DNA of 64,000 bases. Source: Clostridia bacterium. Lineage in GTDB: Bacteria > Bacillota > Clostridia > Lachnospirales > Lachnospiraceae. The notes under the pieces are model-generated. The model saw nothing but the letters and a program-made list of their open reading frames with translations. It did no database searches and had not been told where the DNA came from. This document shows, piece after piece, positions 9,107 to 17,349 of the stretch. Position 1 is the first letter of the stretch, and each line of letters begins with the position of its first letter. The stretch lies in the NCBI GenBank assembly GCA_910576325.1, contig CAJTIM010000020.1, forward strand, positions 1 through 64,000, in the 5' to 3' direction. The position numbers were made by a program, and so were the translations under genes.

Positions 9107-9979
9107 ATGCTCGGAGAATGTCACGCCCATATTATTATGAACGGAAAGAACTACAAAGAGGCGGTTGCCTTACATAAAGACGGTGTGAGAGAAGAGGTTA
9201 TCCGGGCGCATTTCCGAACGTGGAAAGAAATGGGAATTACTTTTGTCCGTGACGGCGGAGATGCCCTGGGTGTCTCCCGGCGGGCAAAGGCGCTTGCTTT
9301 GGAGTATGGAATCGATTACCGCACACCGATTTTTGCCATTCATAAAAAGGGGCATTACGGCGGCATTGTAGGACATGCTTTTTCAGATCTAAAGGAATAC
9401 CACTCCCTTGTGCTCCGGGCAAAAAAAGAAGGTGCGGATTTTATCAAGATCATGATAAGCGGCATTATGTCCTTTGACGCTTTCGGCGTGCTCACCGAGG
9501 AGGGGCTGCCGGAGCATGAGATATATGAGATGATTCGCATTGCCCACGGGGAGGGCATGGCTGTGATGGCTCACGGAAATGGGGACAGGCAGGTGCGGGC
9601 GGCCATAGAAGCCGGACTTGATACGCTGGAGCATGGAAATTATCTGGAGCAGGATACCTTAGACCAGCTGGCAAGGAGCCGTACTATCTGGATTCCCACC
9701 CTGTCGCCTACGGGAAATCTTCTGGGCTGCGGCCGTTTTCCCGATGCACAGGTGAGGCGTATTCTGGAACGCCAGATGGAAGGCATCAGCTATGCATTTG
9801 AAAAAGGAGCCGTGATTGGCCTGGGCAGCGATTCGGGCGCTTATCTTGTACCCCACGGGCAGGGACTTCTGGATGAATACGAGTGGATGATAAAGGCGGT
9901 AGGGAAAGACAGGGAGACAGCCCTGCAAAAACGGCTCGAAGAGGCGGAAAACCGGATCAAAAAAGAGATGAAGCAGTAA
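9107..9979 (+). CDS. Amidohydrolase family protein
   Basis: A 290-residue TIM-barrel metal-dependent hydrolase related to imidazolonepropionase/prolidase-like amidohydrolases. Metal ligands are visible: HxH in ECHAHI at residues 6-8, Lys in DFIKIM, His in MAHGNG, His in LEHGNY and Asp in GLGSDSG. It starts directly at strand 1 and lacks the N-terminal beta-sandwich of many relatives, but the ATG with GAGGAAG upstream supports this start. Substrate unknown. The 11-bp tandem repeats upstream suggest control by a response regulator. It converges on the gene at 10043-10711. Confidence 0.85.
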   Translation: MLGECHAHIIMNGKNYKEAVALHKDGVREEVIRAHFRTWKEMGITFVRDGGDALGVSRRAKALALEYGIDYRTPIFAIHKKGHYGGIVGHAFSDLKEYHSLVLRAKKEGADFIKIMISGIMSFDAFGVLTEEGLPEHEIYEMIRIAHGEGMAVMAHGNGDRQVRAAIEAGLDTLEHGNYLEQDTLDQLARSRTIWIPTLSPTGNLLGCGRFPDAQVRRILERQMEGISYAFEKGAVIGLGSDSGAYLVPHGQGLLDEYEWMIKAVGKDRETALQKRLEEAENRIKKEMKQ

Positions 9980-10042
9980 AACACTCCATCTCTGAAGGGT
10001 ATTTTTGAAGTCAGACCGGATAGATTGTGAATCCGCATATAC

Positions 10043-10711
10043 TTAAAGCTTCTCCCGGCAAAAATAACAGGAGCAGCTATGAGCATCCTGCTTTTCGGAA
10101 ATCAGATTGTCAGCGCCGCAGTAGCTGCAGTGGACAACCTTTTTTCCGGCGGGAACACTCATCCATTCCTCGTAGCGCTCTCCGGAATTGGCGGAGGGGC
10201 GGTAGGACTTGGAGGGTTCCACGAAGGTATGGGTCGGCGTTTCTTTGGGAGGCTTCGGCGCAGGTTCCTTTTTGGGAGGAACAGGCTTCTTGAGGGAAGA
10301 GGTCTGCGGGGAAGAACTATCTGCGGAAGAGGTCTTCCGGGAGGATGGGTAAATCAAGCGGTAATTCCGCTCGTCGATTTCGACTTGAAGATAATGCCCC
10401 TCATCTTTCAGCTTTTTGATTTCCCGGAGCGCTTGGTGCTTGCTGATGCCAAGCTCATGTGCGATTTTTTCAATATTCTGATAGCGGTCCGTGAGAATCA
10501 GCCGGTTGTAGACGGTAACCCGGTCCTGGGGATTTTCCGTGCCGTAGATTTGCTTATTGACCTGACAGGTGACTTCCTGTTGGGAGAGAACGGGCTTTTT
10601 TGGCAGTACGTCACGGATGACGGGCGGTGTTTGAGAGAATGTGTCATTGGAACGGCTCTTAAATTTTAAAACAAATACACCCAGGATAATGAAAAATATA
10701 AGTTCAAACAT
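10043..10711 (-). CDS. Membrane-anchored HTH and zinc-ribbon protein
   Basis: A 222-residue protein: hydrophobic N-terminus (residues 2-17), a helix-turn-helix-like segment with IAHELGISKHQALREIKKL at about 85-103, a Ser/Pro/Lys-rich linker, and a C-terminal Cys cluster CSYCGAD...CSCYFC that looks like a zinc ribbon. The ATG at 10711 has AAAGGGTGA at good spacing; the GTG at 10720 is too close to that site. The combination of a membrane anchor, wHTH and zinc ribbon is not one I can name. Divergent from truA. Confidence 0.7.
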   Translation of the reverse strand: MFELIFFIILGVFVLKFKSRSNDTFSQTPPVIRDVLPKKPVLSQQEVTCQVNKQIYGTENPQDRVTVYNRLILTDRYQNIEKIAHELGISKHQALREIKKLKDEGHYLQVEIDERNYRLIYPSSRKTSSADSSSPQTSSLKKPVPPKKEPAPKPPKETPTHTFVEPSKSYRPSANSGERYEEWMSVPAGKKVVHCSYCGADNLISEKQDAHSCSCYFCREKL

Positions 10712-10803
10712 GGAGCTCACCCTTTCGAAGTTTTTACATGGGAAAATAATTCAATAGCTATAATACTATATTACATGAAATCATTCATGAGGAAAAGCAT
10801 TTT

Positions 10804-11592
10804 ATGAGAAATATTCAGCTTTTGATACAATATGACGGAACACGCTATAAAGGCTGGCAAAGCCAGGATAATACGGAACAGACCATTCAGGGCAGGCTGA
10901 CAAAAGTGCTGGAGCGCATGCTGGGAGAAACAATTGAGCTTCAGGGCTCCGGAAGGACGGATGCCGGTGTCCATGCGGCAGGGCAGGTTGCCAATTTCCG
11001 CACAATGACGCCCCTTTCCTGTGACGAGCTGCTGCGGGATATCAATCAATTTTTACCGGAGGATATGGCGGTAACGGAAGTGAGGGATGCAGATCTCCGC
11101 TTTCACAGCCGGCTTCACGCCCTTCGCAAGACGTATGTCTACCGTATCTGGAACAGCTCCGTTTCCAATGTGTTTGAGCGGAAATATCTGTACCAGGTAA
11201 AGGAACCCTTGGACGTGACAGCGATGAAGCAGGCGGCGGCTTTGCTGTGCGGAACTCATGATTTCCGGGCATTTTGTGCAAACAAACGAATGAAAAAATC
11301 CACGGTCCGCACATTGGAGCATATTGAGATAGAGCGGTACGGACAGGAGCTGCGTTTAAGCTTTACGGGGAACGGATTTTTATACCATATGGTCCGGATT
11401 ATGGTGGGAACGCTTTTGGAGGTAGGGCTTGGGAAGCGCCGTTGGGAAGAAATGCCGCAGCTTTTGGAGACTGGGGAACGCGCCTGTTCCGGAGTGCTTG
11501 CGCCGGCTCAGGGACTCTGCCTTTTGCGGGTAGAGTATAAAGATGGGGAGGCTTTTAGGTCAGGCAGAGCTTATCATGGAGGAAGATTATGA
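10804..11592 (+). CDS. truA: tRNA pseudouridine(38-40) synthase
   Basis: Converts uridines 38-40 of the tRNA anticodon arm to pseudouridine. The 262-residue length is normal. The catalytic Asp53 is in SGRTDAGVHA; the second conserved motif is NGFLYHMVRIMVGTL near residue 195. The ATG follows GAGGAAAAGC. Its last four bases overlap the start of the phosphatase gene (ATGA), so the two are translationally coupled. Confidence 0.96.
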   Translation: MRNIQLLIQYDGTRYKGWQSQDNTEQTIQGRLTKVLERMLGETIELQGSGRTDAGVHAAGQVANFRTMTPLSCDELLRDINQFLPEDMAVTEVRDADLRFHSRLHALRKTYVYRIWNSSVSNVFERKYLYQVKEPLDVTAMKQAAALLCGTHDFRAFCANKRMKKSTVRTLEHIEIERYGQELRLSFTGNGFLYHMVRIMVGTLLEVGLGKRRWEEMPQLLETGERACSGVLAPAQGLCLLRVEYKDGEAFRSGRAYHGGRL

Positions 11593-13067
11593 AAAAAAGA
11601 AAACGAACAGGCAACGCAAGGGTAGTATTTACTTCATTGATTTTATTGGTGCTGGTGGCTCTGGGGGCATGGAAGCTGAAAAGCGCACACCCGAAGGAGC
11701 AGCCGCCAAAGCAGGAAACGGCCGATGTGCAGCCTCCGAAGGCGGAGCCGAAGGAACCGGTGCAGGAACCGGAACAGCCGGCAGAAGAGCTTAAAGAGCC
11801 GGCGGAGCTTCTGGACGAGCCGGCAAAACTGGCGGAATTTTTGCCGGATTATACAAGCGCTCCCCTTCTAAGCACAACGCCGATCAAGTGCCTGTCCATG
11901 GAGGTGGGCGCCAATGCGGACGAGCTACAGTTCAACTGGTTTTCGCCCAGCGGTGCAAAGGGACGGGTAGAGTGGAAAGACTCCTCAGGGAATGTAAAAA
12001 GCTTTGATGCTCAGTGTACGGCATCGGTAACTCTCCCGGGATATTATGTAAATAAAGCAAAGGTAACGGGATTACAGGCGGGAGAAACCTACGGCTATCG
12101 TGTGGGCAATGACGAGGCATGGTCGCCGGAATATACATATCAGGCGCCCGAGGATACGGAGAGCCTTACCTTTTTGGTGACGGCGGACGCCCAGGTGGGA
12201 CAGTCGGAGATGGAAGATCCCAGGGAAACGGCAGAGCGCTGGGACAGTGTGCTCACAAGGCTCGCCGGCTGTGTTCCGGAAGCGAATTTTTTGTTTCATC
12301 TAGGGGATCAGGTGGCGGATTTCGGAAATGCGGAGCACTATGATTTATTTTTGGATCATCTTGCTTTGTATCGGATCCCTCTGGCTCCTGTAGTTGGAAA
12401 TCATGATGTGGCAAATGATTACAGTATCGAAGAGAACGGGCATCCGGGCGGCCCTTATTTTTTCGAGCATTTTTTTGTGCCGAACCGTTCTAACGCAGGG
12501 CAGAGCCAGTATGATACAGACGGTGATTACTATTTTATCAGAGATAATGTACTTTTCATTGTTTTAAACAGCAGCACCATTCAGCCGGCGGAGGTTCATG
12601 AGGCCTATGTGGCGCAGATTGTTTCCGAGCATCCCGAGGCAAAGTGGCGCATCCTGGTGCAGCATTATCCGGCGTATAAGGGAACTACGGGATCCGGCAA
12701 CGGCAGCATCAAGGAATATCTGGCGCGCATTACCATTGACAATGATATTGACCTGGTCCTGTCCGCTCATGATCATGCCTATTCCCGAACGGCCTTTGTC
12801 AACCGGGAGATGGAGACCTTAAATGATTACGATTATGCATCAGGAGATACCGTAACCAATCCGGAGGGGACCATGTATGTAACCTGCGGAACCTCCAGTG
12901 GATGCCTGTATCATCCGATTGAGGAAGAAATACGTATCGTGTATCAGGGACAGCCGGAAGTACCCTCGGCCATCCGAATTGATGTGACGGATACAGAGCT
13001 TCATCTGCGGACTTATCTGGCGGACACCTGGACCGTGTATGACGAATATACAATTCGGAAGGAGTAA
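11589..13067 (+). CDS. Secreted metallophosphoesterase with purple-acid-phosphatase-type N-domain
   Basis: A 492-residue exported phosphohydrolase. Residues 12-30 form a signal anchor, followed by a Pro/Glu-rich linker to about 85, a fibronectin-like domain (about 90-185) and a calcineurin-like metallophosphoesterase domain. Metal-site motifs visible are TADAQVG, HLGDQVAD, VVGNHD, VQHYPAY and SAHDHAYSR. The order of an Ig-like domain then phosphoesterase matches bacterial purple acid phosphatase relatives. It overlaps truA by ATGA and is followed by a hairpin terminator. Substrate unknown; the role outside the cell is inferred from the signal anchor. Confidence 0.88.
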   Translation: MKKRKRTGNARVVFTSLILLVLVALGAWKLKSAHPKEQPPKQETADVQPPKAEPKEPVQEPEQPAEELKEPAELLDEPAKLAEFLPDYTSAPLLSTTPIKCLSMEVGANADELQFNWFSPSGAKGRVEWKDSSGNVKSFDAQCTASVTLPGYYVNKAKVTGLQAGETYGYRVGNDEAWSPEYTYQAPEDTESLTFLVTADAQVGQSEMEDPRETAERWDSVLTRLAGCVPEANFLFHLGDQVADFGNAEHYDLFLDHLALYRIPLAPVVGNHDVANDYSIEENGHPGGPYFFEHFFVPNRSNAGQSQYDTDGDYYFIRDNVLFIVLNSSTIQPAEVHEAYVAQIVSEHPEAKWRILVQHYPAYKGTTGSGNGSIKEYLARITIDNDIDLVLSAHDHAYSRTAFVNREMETLNDYDYASGDTVTNPEGTMYVTCGTSSGCLYHPIEEEIRIVYQGQPEVPSAIRIDVTDTELHLRTYLADTWTVYDEYTIRKE

Positions 13068-13090
13068 CGGTTCGGGCAGGTTTTTAATAA

Positions 13091-13140
13091 ATGAAAATGG
13101 AATGAGGCAATGCTTTTCGATTGTCCCATTCCATTTTTGA
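13091..13140 (+). terminator. Intrinsic terminator of truA-phosphatase operon
   Basis: An 18-bp stem with one mismatch: 13094-13111 with 13120-13137, ending in TTTTT. It closes the two-gene transcript. Confidence 0.8.
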
Positions 13141-13245
13141 TATCCTGCTTTAAGGTTTCTTTGTCCGCCGAAGGCAGGGGCAGCCTGTTCGCGTATGCTT
13201 TTTCACAGCAGGCAGGCCATGCGTCGGCAAAGGGTATTGTATTTG

Positions 13246-14052
13246 TTATTCAACAGCTTTTTTTGCATATTCCGTGGTCACCAGATCTTCGTAAGGAACA
13301 CGTTCCTGCAGTTCACCTGCTTCTTCCAGAATATCCTGTAAAAGTGTGAAGCTGGACTCTTCAAAGATCAAATCCTCTTTCCAGGTATCCTGCTCATAGT
13401 AGCGGGTAACAATGGTTGTGATGACCTCCAGATCCGTCTCTTTGAACTGGGGTGCAATCACTTTAGCGATCTCCTCCGGCGTATGGTTCTGAACATAGTC
13501 CATGCCTTTTTGAAGCGCATTGGTAAAGCCCTGCGCCAGATCCGGGTGCTCCTTTAAAAAGCTCTGCTTTGCACTGTAGGCCGTGTAGGGCACATAGCCG
13601 GAATCCACGCCCAGAGAGGCCACTACGTAGCCGGCTCCTTCGGTTTCCAGAGTGGTGGCGCCGGGTTCAAACTCAACGGTAAAATCGCCGCTTCCGCCGG
13701 AGAAAGCCGCAGCCGTGGCCCCGAAATCAATACTCTGGTCAATGGTCATATCTGCGGCAGGATCGAGGTTGTTTTTCTTCAGAATGTATTCGAAAACCAT
13801 CTGGGGCATGCCGCCTTTGCGTCCGCCAAGGACCTCTTTTCCCTTCAGATCCGACCACTGAAAGTTCTCCATAGGCTCCCTGGCTACCAGGAAGTTCCCG
13901 GCGCGCTGGGTAAGCTGGGCGAAGTTCACAATGTAATCATCAGGATTCTGGCTGTACACATAGATGGAAGCCTCCGAACCCATGAATCCGATGTCGGCTT
14001 CGCCGGAGAGGACGGCGGTCATTGTCTTGTCGGCTCCAAAAGGGGTTATATA
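13246..14052 (-). pseudogene. ABC transporter substrate-binding protein (NitT/TauT type), 5' end lost to prophage
   Basis: The reading frame carries the C-terminal part of an NMT1/SsuA-type periplasmic-binding-like lipoprotein: GADKTMTAVLSGEADIGFMG, then QLTQRAGNFLVAR and GGRKGGMPQMVFEYIL. The signal peptide and roughly the first 60-70 residues are absent. The frame instead runs out into AT-rich sequence shared with the recombinase gene (the frame extends to 14085). The crossover lies near 14040-14055. The missing 5' part should lie to the right of the prophage, but none is visible next to its right end. The ligand of the transporter is unknown. Confidence 0.8.
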
Positions 14053-14070
14053 TTTAATACAAGACAAATT
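14035..14070. other. Left prophage attachment junction (attL region)
   Basis: Coding sequence of the substrate-binding gene ends here and AT-rich phage sequence begins, immediately beside the 3' end of the serine recombinase gene, the usual place for attL. The core cannot be fixed because no matching right junction is recognisable. Confidence 0.6.
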
Positions 14071-15457
14071 ATAAAAATATAACATGATCTATCTGATGCT
14101 CTTTTGTCAGAACGATTTCTTTAATGATCCCTCTCCAATATGCCTGTCGATTCTCCAATGACAGGGCGTCATAGACCTGTTTAAAATCTCCATTTAATAT
14201 TTGACGAAGTGTATCTGGGTCTGCTTTGGACGGCTGAAAATCAATAATAGAGGTTTCGGAAAGCTCTTTTTCCAGTCGGGCGTATTCCTTCTCATAATAA
14301 TCATAGGATACCCGGCCTTTTTGGAAAAGGATATTGAGGCGTTCCAGTTCTTCCCGGATACGTTCCGGATTTTTTCCCTTTTTAATCTTTTGCTTTTGCT
14401 TAATCATATAGCTTTGCTGGTATTTTTCATATTCTGCTTTGATATTTTGCAGGAGATAATCTTCAAGCAGGTTCTGACTAACCCTGTGAGTATAAGTACA
14501 GATATGATCTATTAAAGCTCTATTGCATCTGTAATAGCAGTAGGTACGCTTTTCTCCGGTCTTTCGGTTAATAACAGACTGGCATCCGGTACCGGCGAGC
14601 TTCTGGCCGCACAGGGGACAATGCATGAGTCCGGAAAAAAGGTAGATTCTTCCGGAGGGAGTGGTTTTAATATTTCGTTTTGCTATTGCCTGTATCCGCT
14701 CCCATTGCTCCGTTGTGAGATAGGCCGGGCAGTAATTTGGGTTTTCACGGTATTTTCCAATATAAAATTCACTTGTTAGCATAGTGCGGAGCATGGAGTA
14801 GGAAAATGGGATTCCAAAGGTATCCTGTATATGTATTATAGTCTGGCGCTTCTTTTGGTGCTTCATGAAGTAAGAAAAAAATTCTTCTACAATGGGAGCC
14901 GTTTTCTCATCTTTTACCATACGTTTTTTTCCATCTATGACAGCAATGGTATAGCCCAGAGGAAGATTGACTTCGCCCCATACCATGCCGCCGTTTTTGA
15001 TGGTATTTGCTACTGTGAATTTGATTCTTTCCGAGGTGGTATCAACCTCATTCTGCCCGATGGCCAGAGCGAGGTTCAGACTCAGCCGGCCGTCCCTGGT
15101 CTCCATATTGATATTTGGCTCGCCTACATCTACCCAACGTGTGCCATGTGCGTCAAGGATGTCCTGGACCTTGTAAAAGTCGGAAACGTTCCTGAACCAG
15201 CGATCCATTCTCCAGAAGAGGATTACATCAACTTTGTCGGCTTTTACATCAGCAAGGAGGGTGTGGATTGCCTTGCGTTTTTTCAGCTCTTTCCGGGCTG
15301 TCTGGCCTTCATCCGCGTATACGCCGATTACGGTCATTCCGTGGTTTTCAGCGTAGTTTTCCAGATATTCTTTTTGAGCGGTTAGAGACTTGCCGTGTGT
15401 GGCCTGCTCCCAGGTGGAGACACGTATATAAATGGCACAACGTAACAGCTTTTCCAT
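14069..15457 (-). CDS. int: Large serine recombinase (prophage integrase)
   Basis: A 462-residue site-specific recombinase that integrates and excises the prophage. The N-terminal resolvase domain has nucleophile Ser14 in IYIRVSTWEQ and the conserved FWRMDRWFRN near residue 80. A recombinase domain follows (about 160-270), then a zinc ribbon with CPLCGQKL and CYYRC...C (about 277-325) and a C-terminal coiled coil (about 350-420). The ATG has AGGAGG at good spacing. The gene points to attL and its 3' end overlaps the truncated host gene frame. An 18-bp palindrome lies 26 bases upstream of the start. Confidence 0.95.
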   Translation of the reverse strand: MEKLLRCAIYIRVSTWEQATHGKSLTAQKEYLENYAENHGMTVIGVYADEGQTARKELKKRKAIHTLLADVKADKVDVILFWRMDRWFRNVSDFYKVQDILDAHGTRWVDVGEPNINMETRDGRLSLNLALAIGQNEVDTTSERIKFTVANTIKNGGMVWGEVNLPLGYTIAVIDGKKRMVKDEKTAPIVEEFFSYFMKHQKKRQTIIHIQDTFGIPFSYSMLRTMLTSEFYIGKYRENPNYCPAYLTTEQWERIQAIAKRNIKTTPSGRIYLFSGLMHCPLCGQKLAGTGCQSVINRKTGEKRTYCYYRCNRALIDHICTYTHRVSQNLLEDYLLQNIKAEYEKYQQSYMIKQKQKIKKGKNPERIREELERLNILFQKGRVSYDYYEKEYARLEKELSETSIIDFQPSKADPDTLRQILNGDFKQVYDALSLENRQAYWRGIIKEIVLTKEHQIDHVIFL

Positions 15458-15482
15458 GATGGTATCCTCCTATAATAAGTGT

Positions 15483-15500
15483 ATGCTCGACGTCGAGCAT
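15483..15500. repeat. 18-bp perfect palindrome ATGCTCGACGTCGAGCAT
   Basis: Lies just upstream of the recombinase start codon, within its leader or promoter. The central 14-16 bases recur once in this window at 26021-26036, inside a phage coding region. A protein-binding site is the simplest reading. Confidence 0.7.
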
Positions 15501-15665
15501 TATGGATGACAAATGGCAGCAGGATAAAAAAGGGTATAAAAATAACAGCCAGGGAACTTTTTCTTTTTACATTGGCTGCTTGAAAATGATACAATATGCT
15601 TTGTAACGGTGTATCATTTTCGATATGCTTGGCCGGTTCTCTGTTGGCGCAGGGAGCCGGTTTTT
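15501..15665 (+). other. Non-coding stretch with inverted repeat and terminator
   Basis: No gene between the recombinase start and the small toxin. An 11-bp inverted repeat (15582-15592 with 15611-15621, GAAAATGATAC/GTATCATTTTC) is followed by a plus-strand hairpin with GU pairs (15633-15643 with 15650-15660) and TTTTT. A short plus-strand non-coding transcript or attP-linked sites are possible. Confidence 0.5.
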
Positions 15666-15688
15666 AATTGGTGATAAATTATCATGAG

Positions 15689-15718
15689 TTGCTCAATCAT
15701 GATTACGTATGTTATAAT
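15689..15718 (+). promoter_or_regulatory. Extended -10 promoter of the small toxin gene
   Basis: TTGCTC (15689-15694), 18-base spacer ending TGT, TATAAT (15713-15718). The TGn extension and consensus -10 make it strong. The predicted transcript starts near 15725 and ends at the hairpin 15897-15931. Confidence 0.7.
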
Positions 15719-15765
15719 TACCACGTTACCGCCCCTATACTGGTGACAGGAAGGGGGTGCATCTT

Positions 15766-15852
15766 ATGGAAATGTTGTCATCCTTCATCCTTTCCGTATT
15801 GGCCAGTGTAGCTGCCTACTACCTGTGCAAGTGGTTTGACGGGGATGAATAG
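15766..15852 (+). CDS. Putative type I toxin, 28-residue membrane peptide
   Basis: Tiny gene with a near-perfect ribosome site GGAAGGGGGTG. The peptide is one hydrophobic helix (about residues 3-20) followed by a short charged tail with WFDGDE, the layout of Fst/Ldr/TxpA-like toxins. It has its own promoter and terminator. An opposing promoter at 15981-16009 drives a convergent RNA across its 3' end, the arrangement of RatA/TxpA-type antisense control. Toxicity is inferred from this architecture, not from a recognised family. It sits between recombinase and abiF in the lysogeny region. Confidence 0.6.
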   Translation: MEMLSSFILSVLASVAAYYLCKWFDGDE

Positions 15853-15889
15853 CGTGTAACCAAGCCCAGCGGTTGACTTCTCCGTAAAA

Positions 15890-15976
15890 GAAGGAGAACC
15901 CCCGAAAGTATTAGCGCTACTTTCGGGGGTTCGTCCTTTTTGTGCATCTTATGGATGCTGCCATCCTTTTGCCTAT
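15890..15976 (-). ncRNA. Putative antisense antitoxin RNA to the toxin 3' end
   Basis: Predicted from the minus-strand promoter at 15981-16009; start near 15975. It overlaps the 3' untranslated region and terminator hairpin of the toxin mRNA. Its 3' end is not certain: the shared hairpin is followed on this strand only by a C/T-rich run. Confidence 0.5.
15897..15936 (+). terminator. Terminator of the toxin transcript
   Basis: Perfect 14-bp stem (15897-15910 with 15918-15931), 7-base loop, then CGTCCTTTTTG. The same stem lies within the opposing antisense RNA. Confidence 0.85.
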
Positions 15977-15980
15977 CGGC

Positions 15981-16009
15981 ATTATAGCATATGCAAATCA
16001 AGTTTGCAA
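15981..16009 (-). promoter_or_regulatory. Promoter of the antisense RNA
   Basis: On the minus strand TTGCAA (16009-16004), 17-base spacer ending TGC, TATAAT (15986-15981). The sequence GCATATGCTATAAT is identical to the promoter of the abiF leader RNA at 17266-17293. Confidence 0.65.
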
Positions 16010-16089
16010 TATCCCCAAAAGCTTTTATTTGATTAACGAGAAGTCGATTGTTGCTCAGCTTCTATTATTAATATGTTCTGAAATGAGAG

Positions 16090-17175
16090 CTATTTGTCTG
16101 GAACTTGTTTAATCACTTCCCAAGATGAAAATAATTCATCAGGTATTTCCTTTATAAGAATACCAGAAAATCCACTTTGTTTTCTTGAAACTATAGGATA
16201 TTCTTTTCCATCAGCTACAATGATGTCCTCACTATCGGAGAAAATGGTAAGATTGAGAATTTCTCCTAAAATATCGAGATCGCATTCATATAAATCTAAA
16301 TGGCGATTTATTTCAGCAGAAAGAGCTTCATCAATAATAGCATGAGGCTGTTTATAAGGAAAAATGTTAAGTAAATTAAGTAATAAGCTCAAGCTGTGAT
16401 CTACTGAAAAAGGTATATTGTCAGAGTTTAAAGGAGCAATAGTTTCGGGATTATCTAGGCGTATTTGCATATTGCTTACATAATCGTATACACGTCCACC
16501 ATGTGCAGCCAGGTTTCGATATTCCAAACAAATTGATAGAGTATCAAAAAGTAAAGTTTTAACATCTTTTTCAGAACATAAAGGATCAGAGCATTCATAT
16601 AGTAATTTTACGAACTGACGTTTTTGAGGTTCCTTAAAAAGTCTAGTATAGTTTACCATTGTACTAAAGTAGGCTCCTTTGAAAAGAATCCAAGGTGGAA
16701 CAACGCCGTAGTTCTCTCGGTAATATTTTATAGGATCTTTGTCAGACATCAGCATCTTTTGAAAATCCTCTAAAATCCTTTTTAAACTGAAACGCACATG
16801 TTTAACATACCTATCTCGATAATTATTCCATTGTAGATAGGAATTTTGGTTTATTCCGAAAGAAGAAGATATTACCTCTGCAGCAGCTGCCTTTATGTGC
16901 TCTTCCAAAGTTAACATGGAAGCAATTATGGCGTTTCTCAAGTTATGATCAAGAGTAAATAAAGAAAAAATTTGTTCAAAGGAAGTATTTGGCTTGAAAA
17001 CTTTTTTATCGTTATGTTCGATTAAATAAGGTTCCTTGTAATTGCTGATGATATTATAGTAACCAAAATGTTTTAATTGTTCATAAGCAAAATCTGTATC
17101 TTCAAAAATTAATCCCTTTGATTTTAATCTGTTTATCTGCTCTTTAACTGTAGTATAAGTGAAGTCTTTATTCAT
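16090..17175 (-). CDS. Abi family protein (AbiD/AbiF type, HEPN RNase-like)
   Basis: A 361-residue Abi_2-family protein; members cause abortive infection of phages. The early block of family conservation is QINRLKSKGLIFED and LKHFGYYNIISNY (about 13-46). The HEPN-type motif R-x4-H is RNLAAH at residues 220-225, the likely RNase active site. The ATG at 17175 has AGAGG 8 bases upstream; an upstream in-frame extension runs through a terminator hairpin and is not real. A strong promoter and a 65-nt structured leader lie directly upstream. Carried by a prophage it would exclude other phages. Confidence 0.88.
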   Translation of the reverse strand: MNKDFTYTTVKEQINRLKSKGLIFEDTDFAYEQLKHFGYYNIISNYKEPYLIEHNDKKVFKPNTSFEQIFSLFTLDHNLRNAIIASMLTLEEHIKAAAAEVISSSFGINQNSYLQWNNYRDRYVKHVRFSLKRILEDFQKMLMSDKDPIKYYRENYGVVPPWILFKGAYFSTMVNYTRLFKEPQKRQFVKLLYECSDPLCSEKDVKTLLFDTLSICLEYRNLAAHGGRVYDYVSNMQIRLDNPETIAPLNSDNIPFSVDHSLSLLLNLLNIFPYKQPHAIIDEALSAEINRHLDLYECDLDILGEILNLTIFSDSEDIIVADGKEYPIVSRKQSGFSGILIKEIPDELFSSWEVIKQVPDK

Positions 17176-17194
17176 AATTTTTCCTCTATATGTA

Positions 17195-17259
17195 CAAAAA
17201 GAGCCTTGGAATATTGCACCAAGACCCTTTTGTGACCGGACACCAGTCATTCGCTAATT
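17195..17259 (-). ncRNA. Structured RNA upstream of abiF (abiF-RNA-like, candidate type III antitoxin)
   Basis: Transcribed on the minus strand from the promoter at 17266-17293. It contains a short hairpin GACTGG-TGT-CCGGTC, then a strong stem of at least 9 bp (17219-17227 with 17201-17209) extended by ACAAAA/TTTTTGT and closed by a U-run. Thus a complete terminator-ended small RNA lies between the promoter and the abiF ribosome site. A conserved RNA in this position is known for abiF genes. Function as antitoxin or regulator is inference. Confidence 0.75.
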
Positions 17260-17265
17260 AGCTAC

Positions 17266-17293
17266 ATTATAGCATATGCAAAAGTCTTGTCAA
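17266..17293 (-). promoter_or_regulatory. Consensus promoter of the abiF leader RNA
   Basis: Minus strand TTGACA (17293-17288), 16-base spacer ending TGC, TATAAT (17271-17266). Both hexamers are consensus with an extended -10. Confidence 0.85.
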
Positions 17294-17349
17294 GTATTCT
17301 GGATTAAAAAAATTCCTATTCGTTAAATCAGAATTTGGGCTAAAAGAAT

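Noticed and set aside
14053-14085. Start of the truncated transporter frame (MLYFYNLSC...) as a real N-terminus
   Set aside because: It is AT-rich phage sequence read through the attL joint, without signal peptide or ribosome site.
15819-16001. 60-codon minus-strand frame over the toxin terminator
   Set aside because: It lies within the predicted antisense RNA and terminator stem; no ribosome site and no protein-like composition.
17176-17250. N-terminal extension of AbiF to 17250
   Set aside because: It would cross the ncRNA terminator hairpin; the ATG at 17175 has its own ribosome site.
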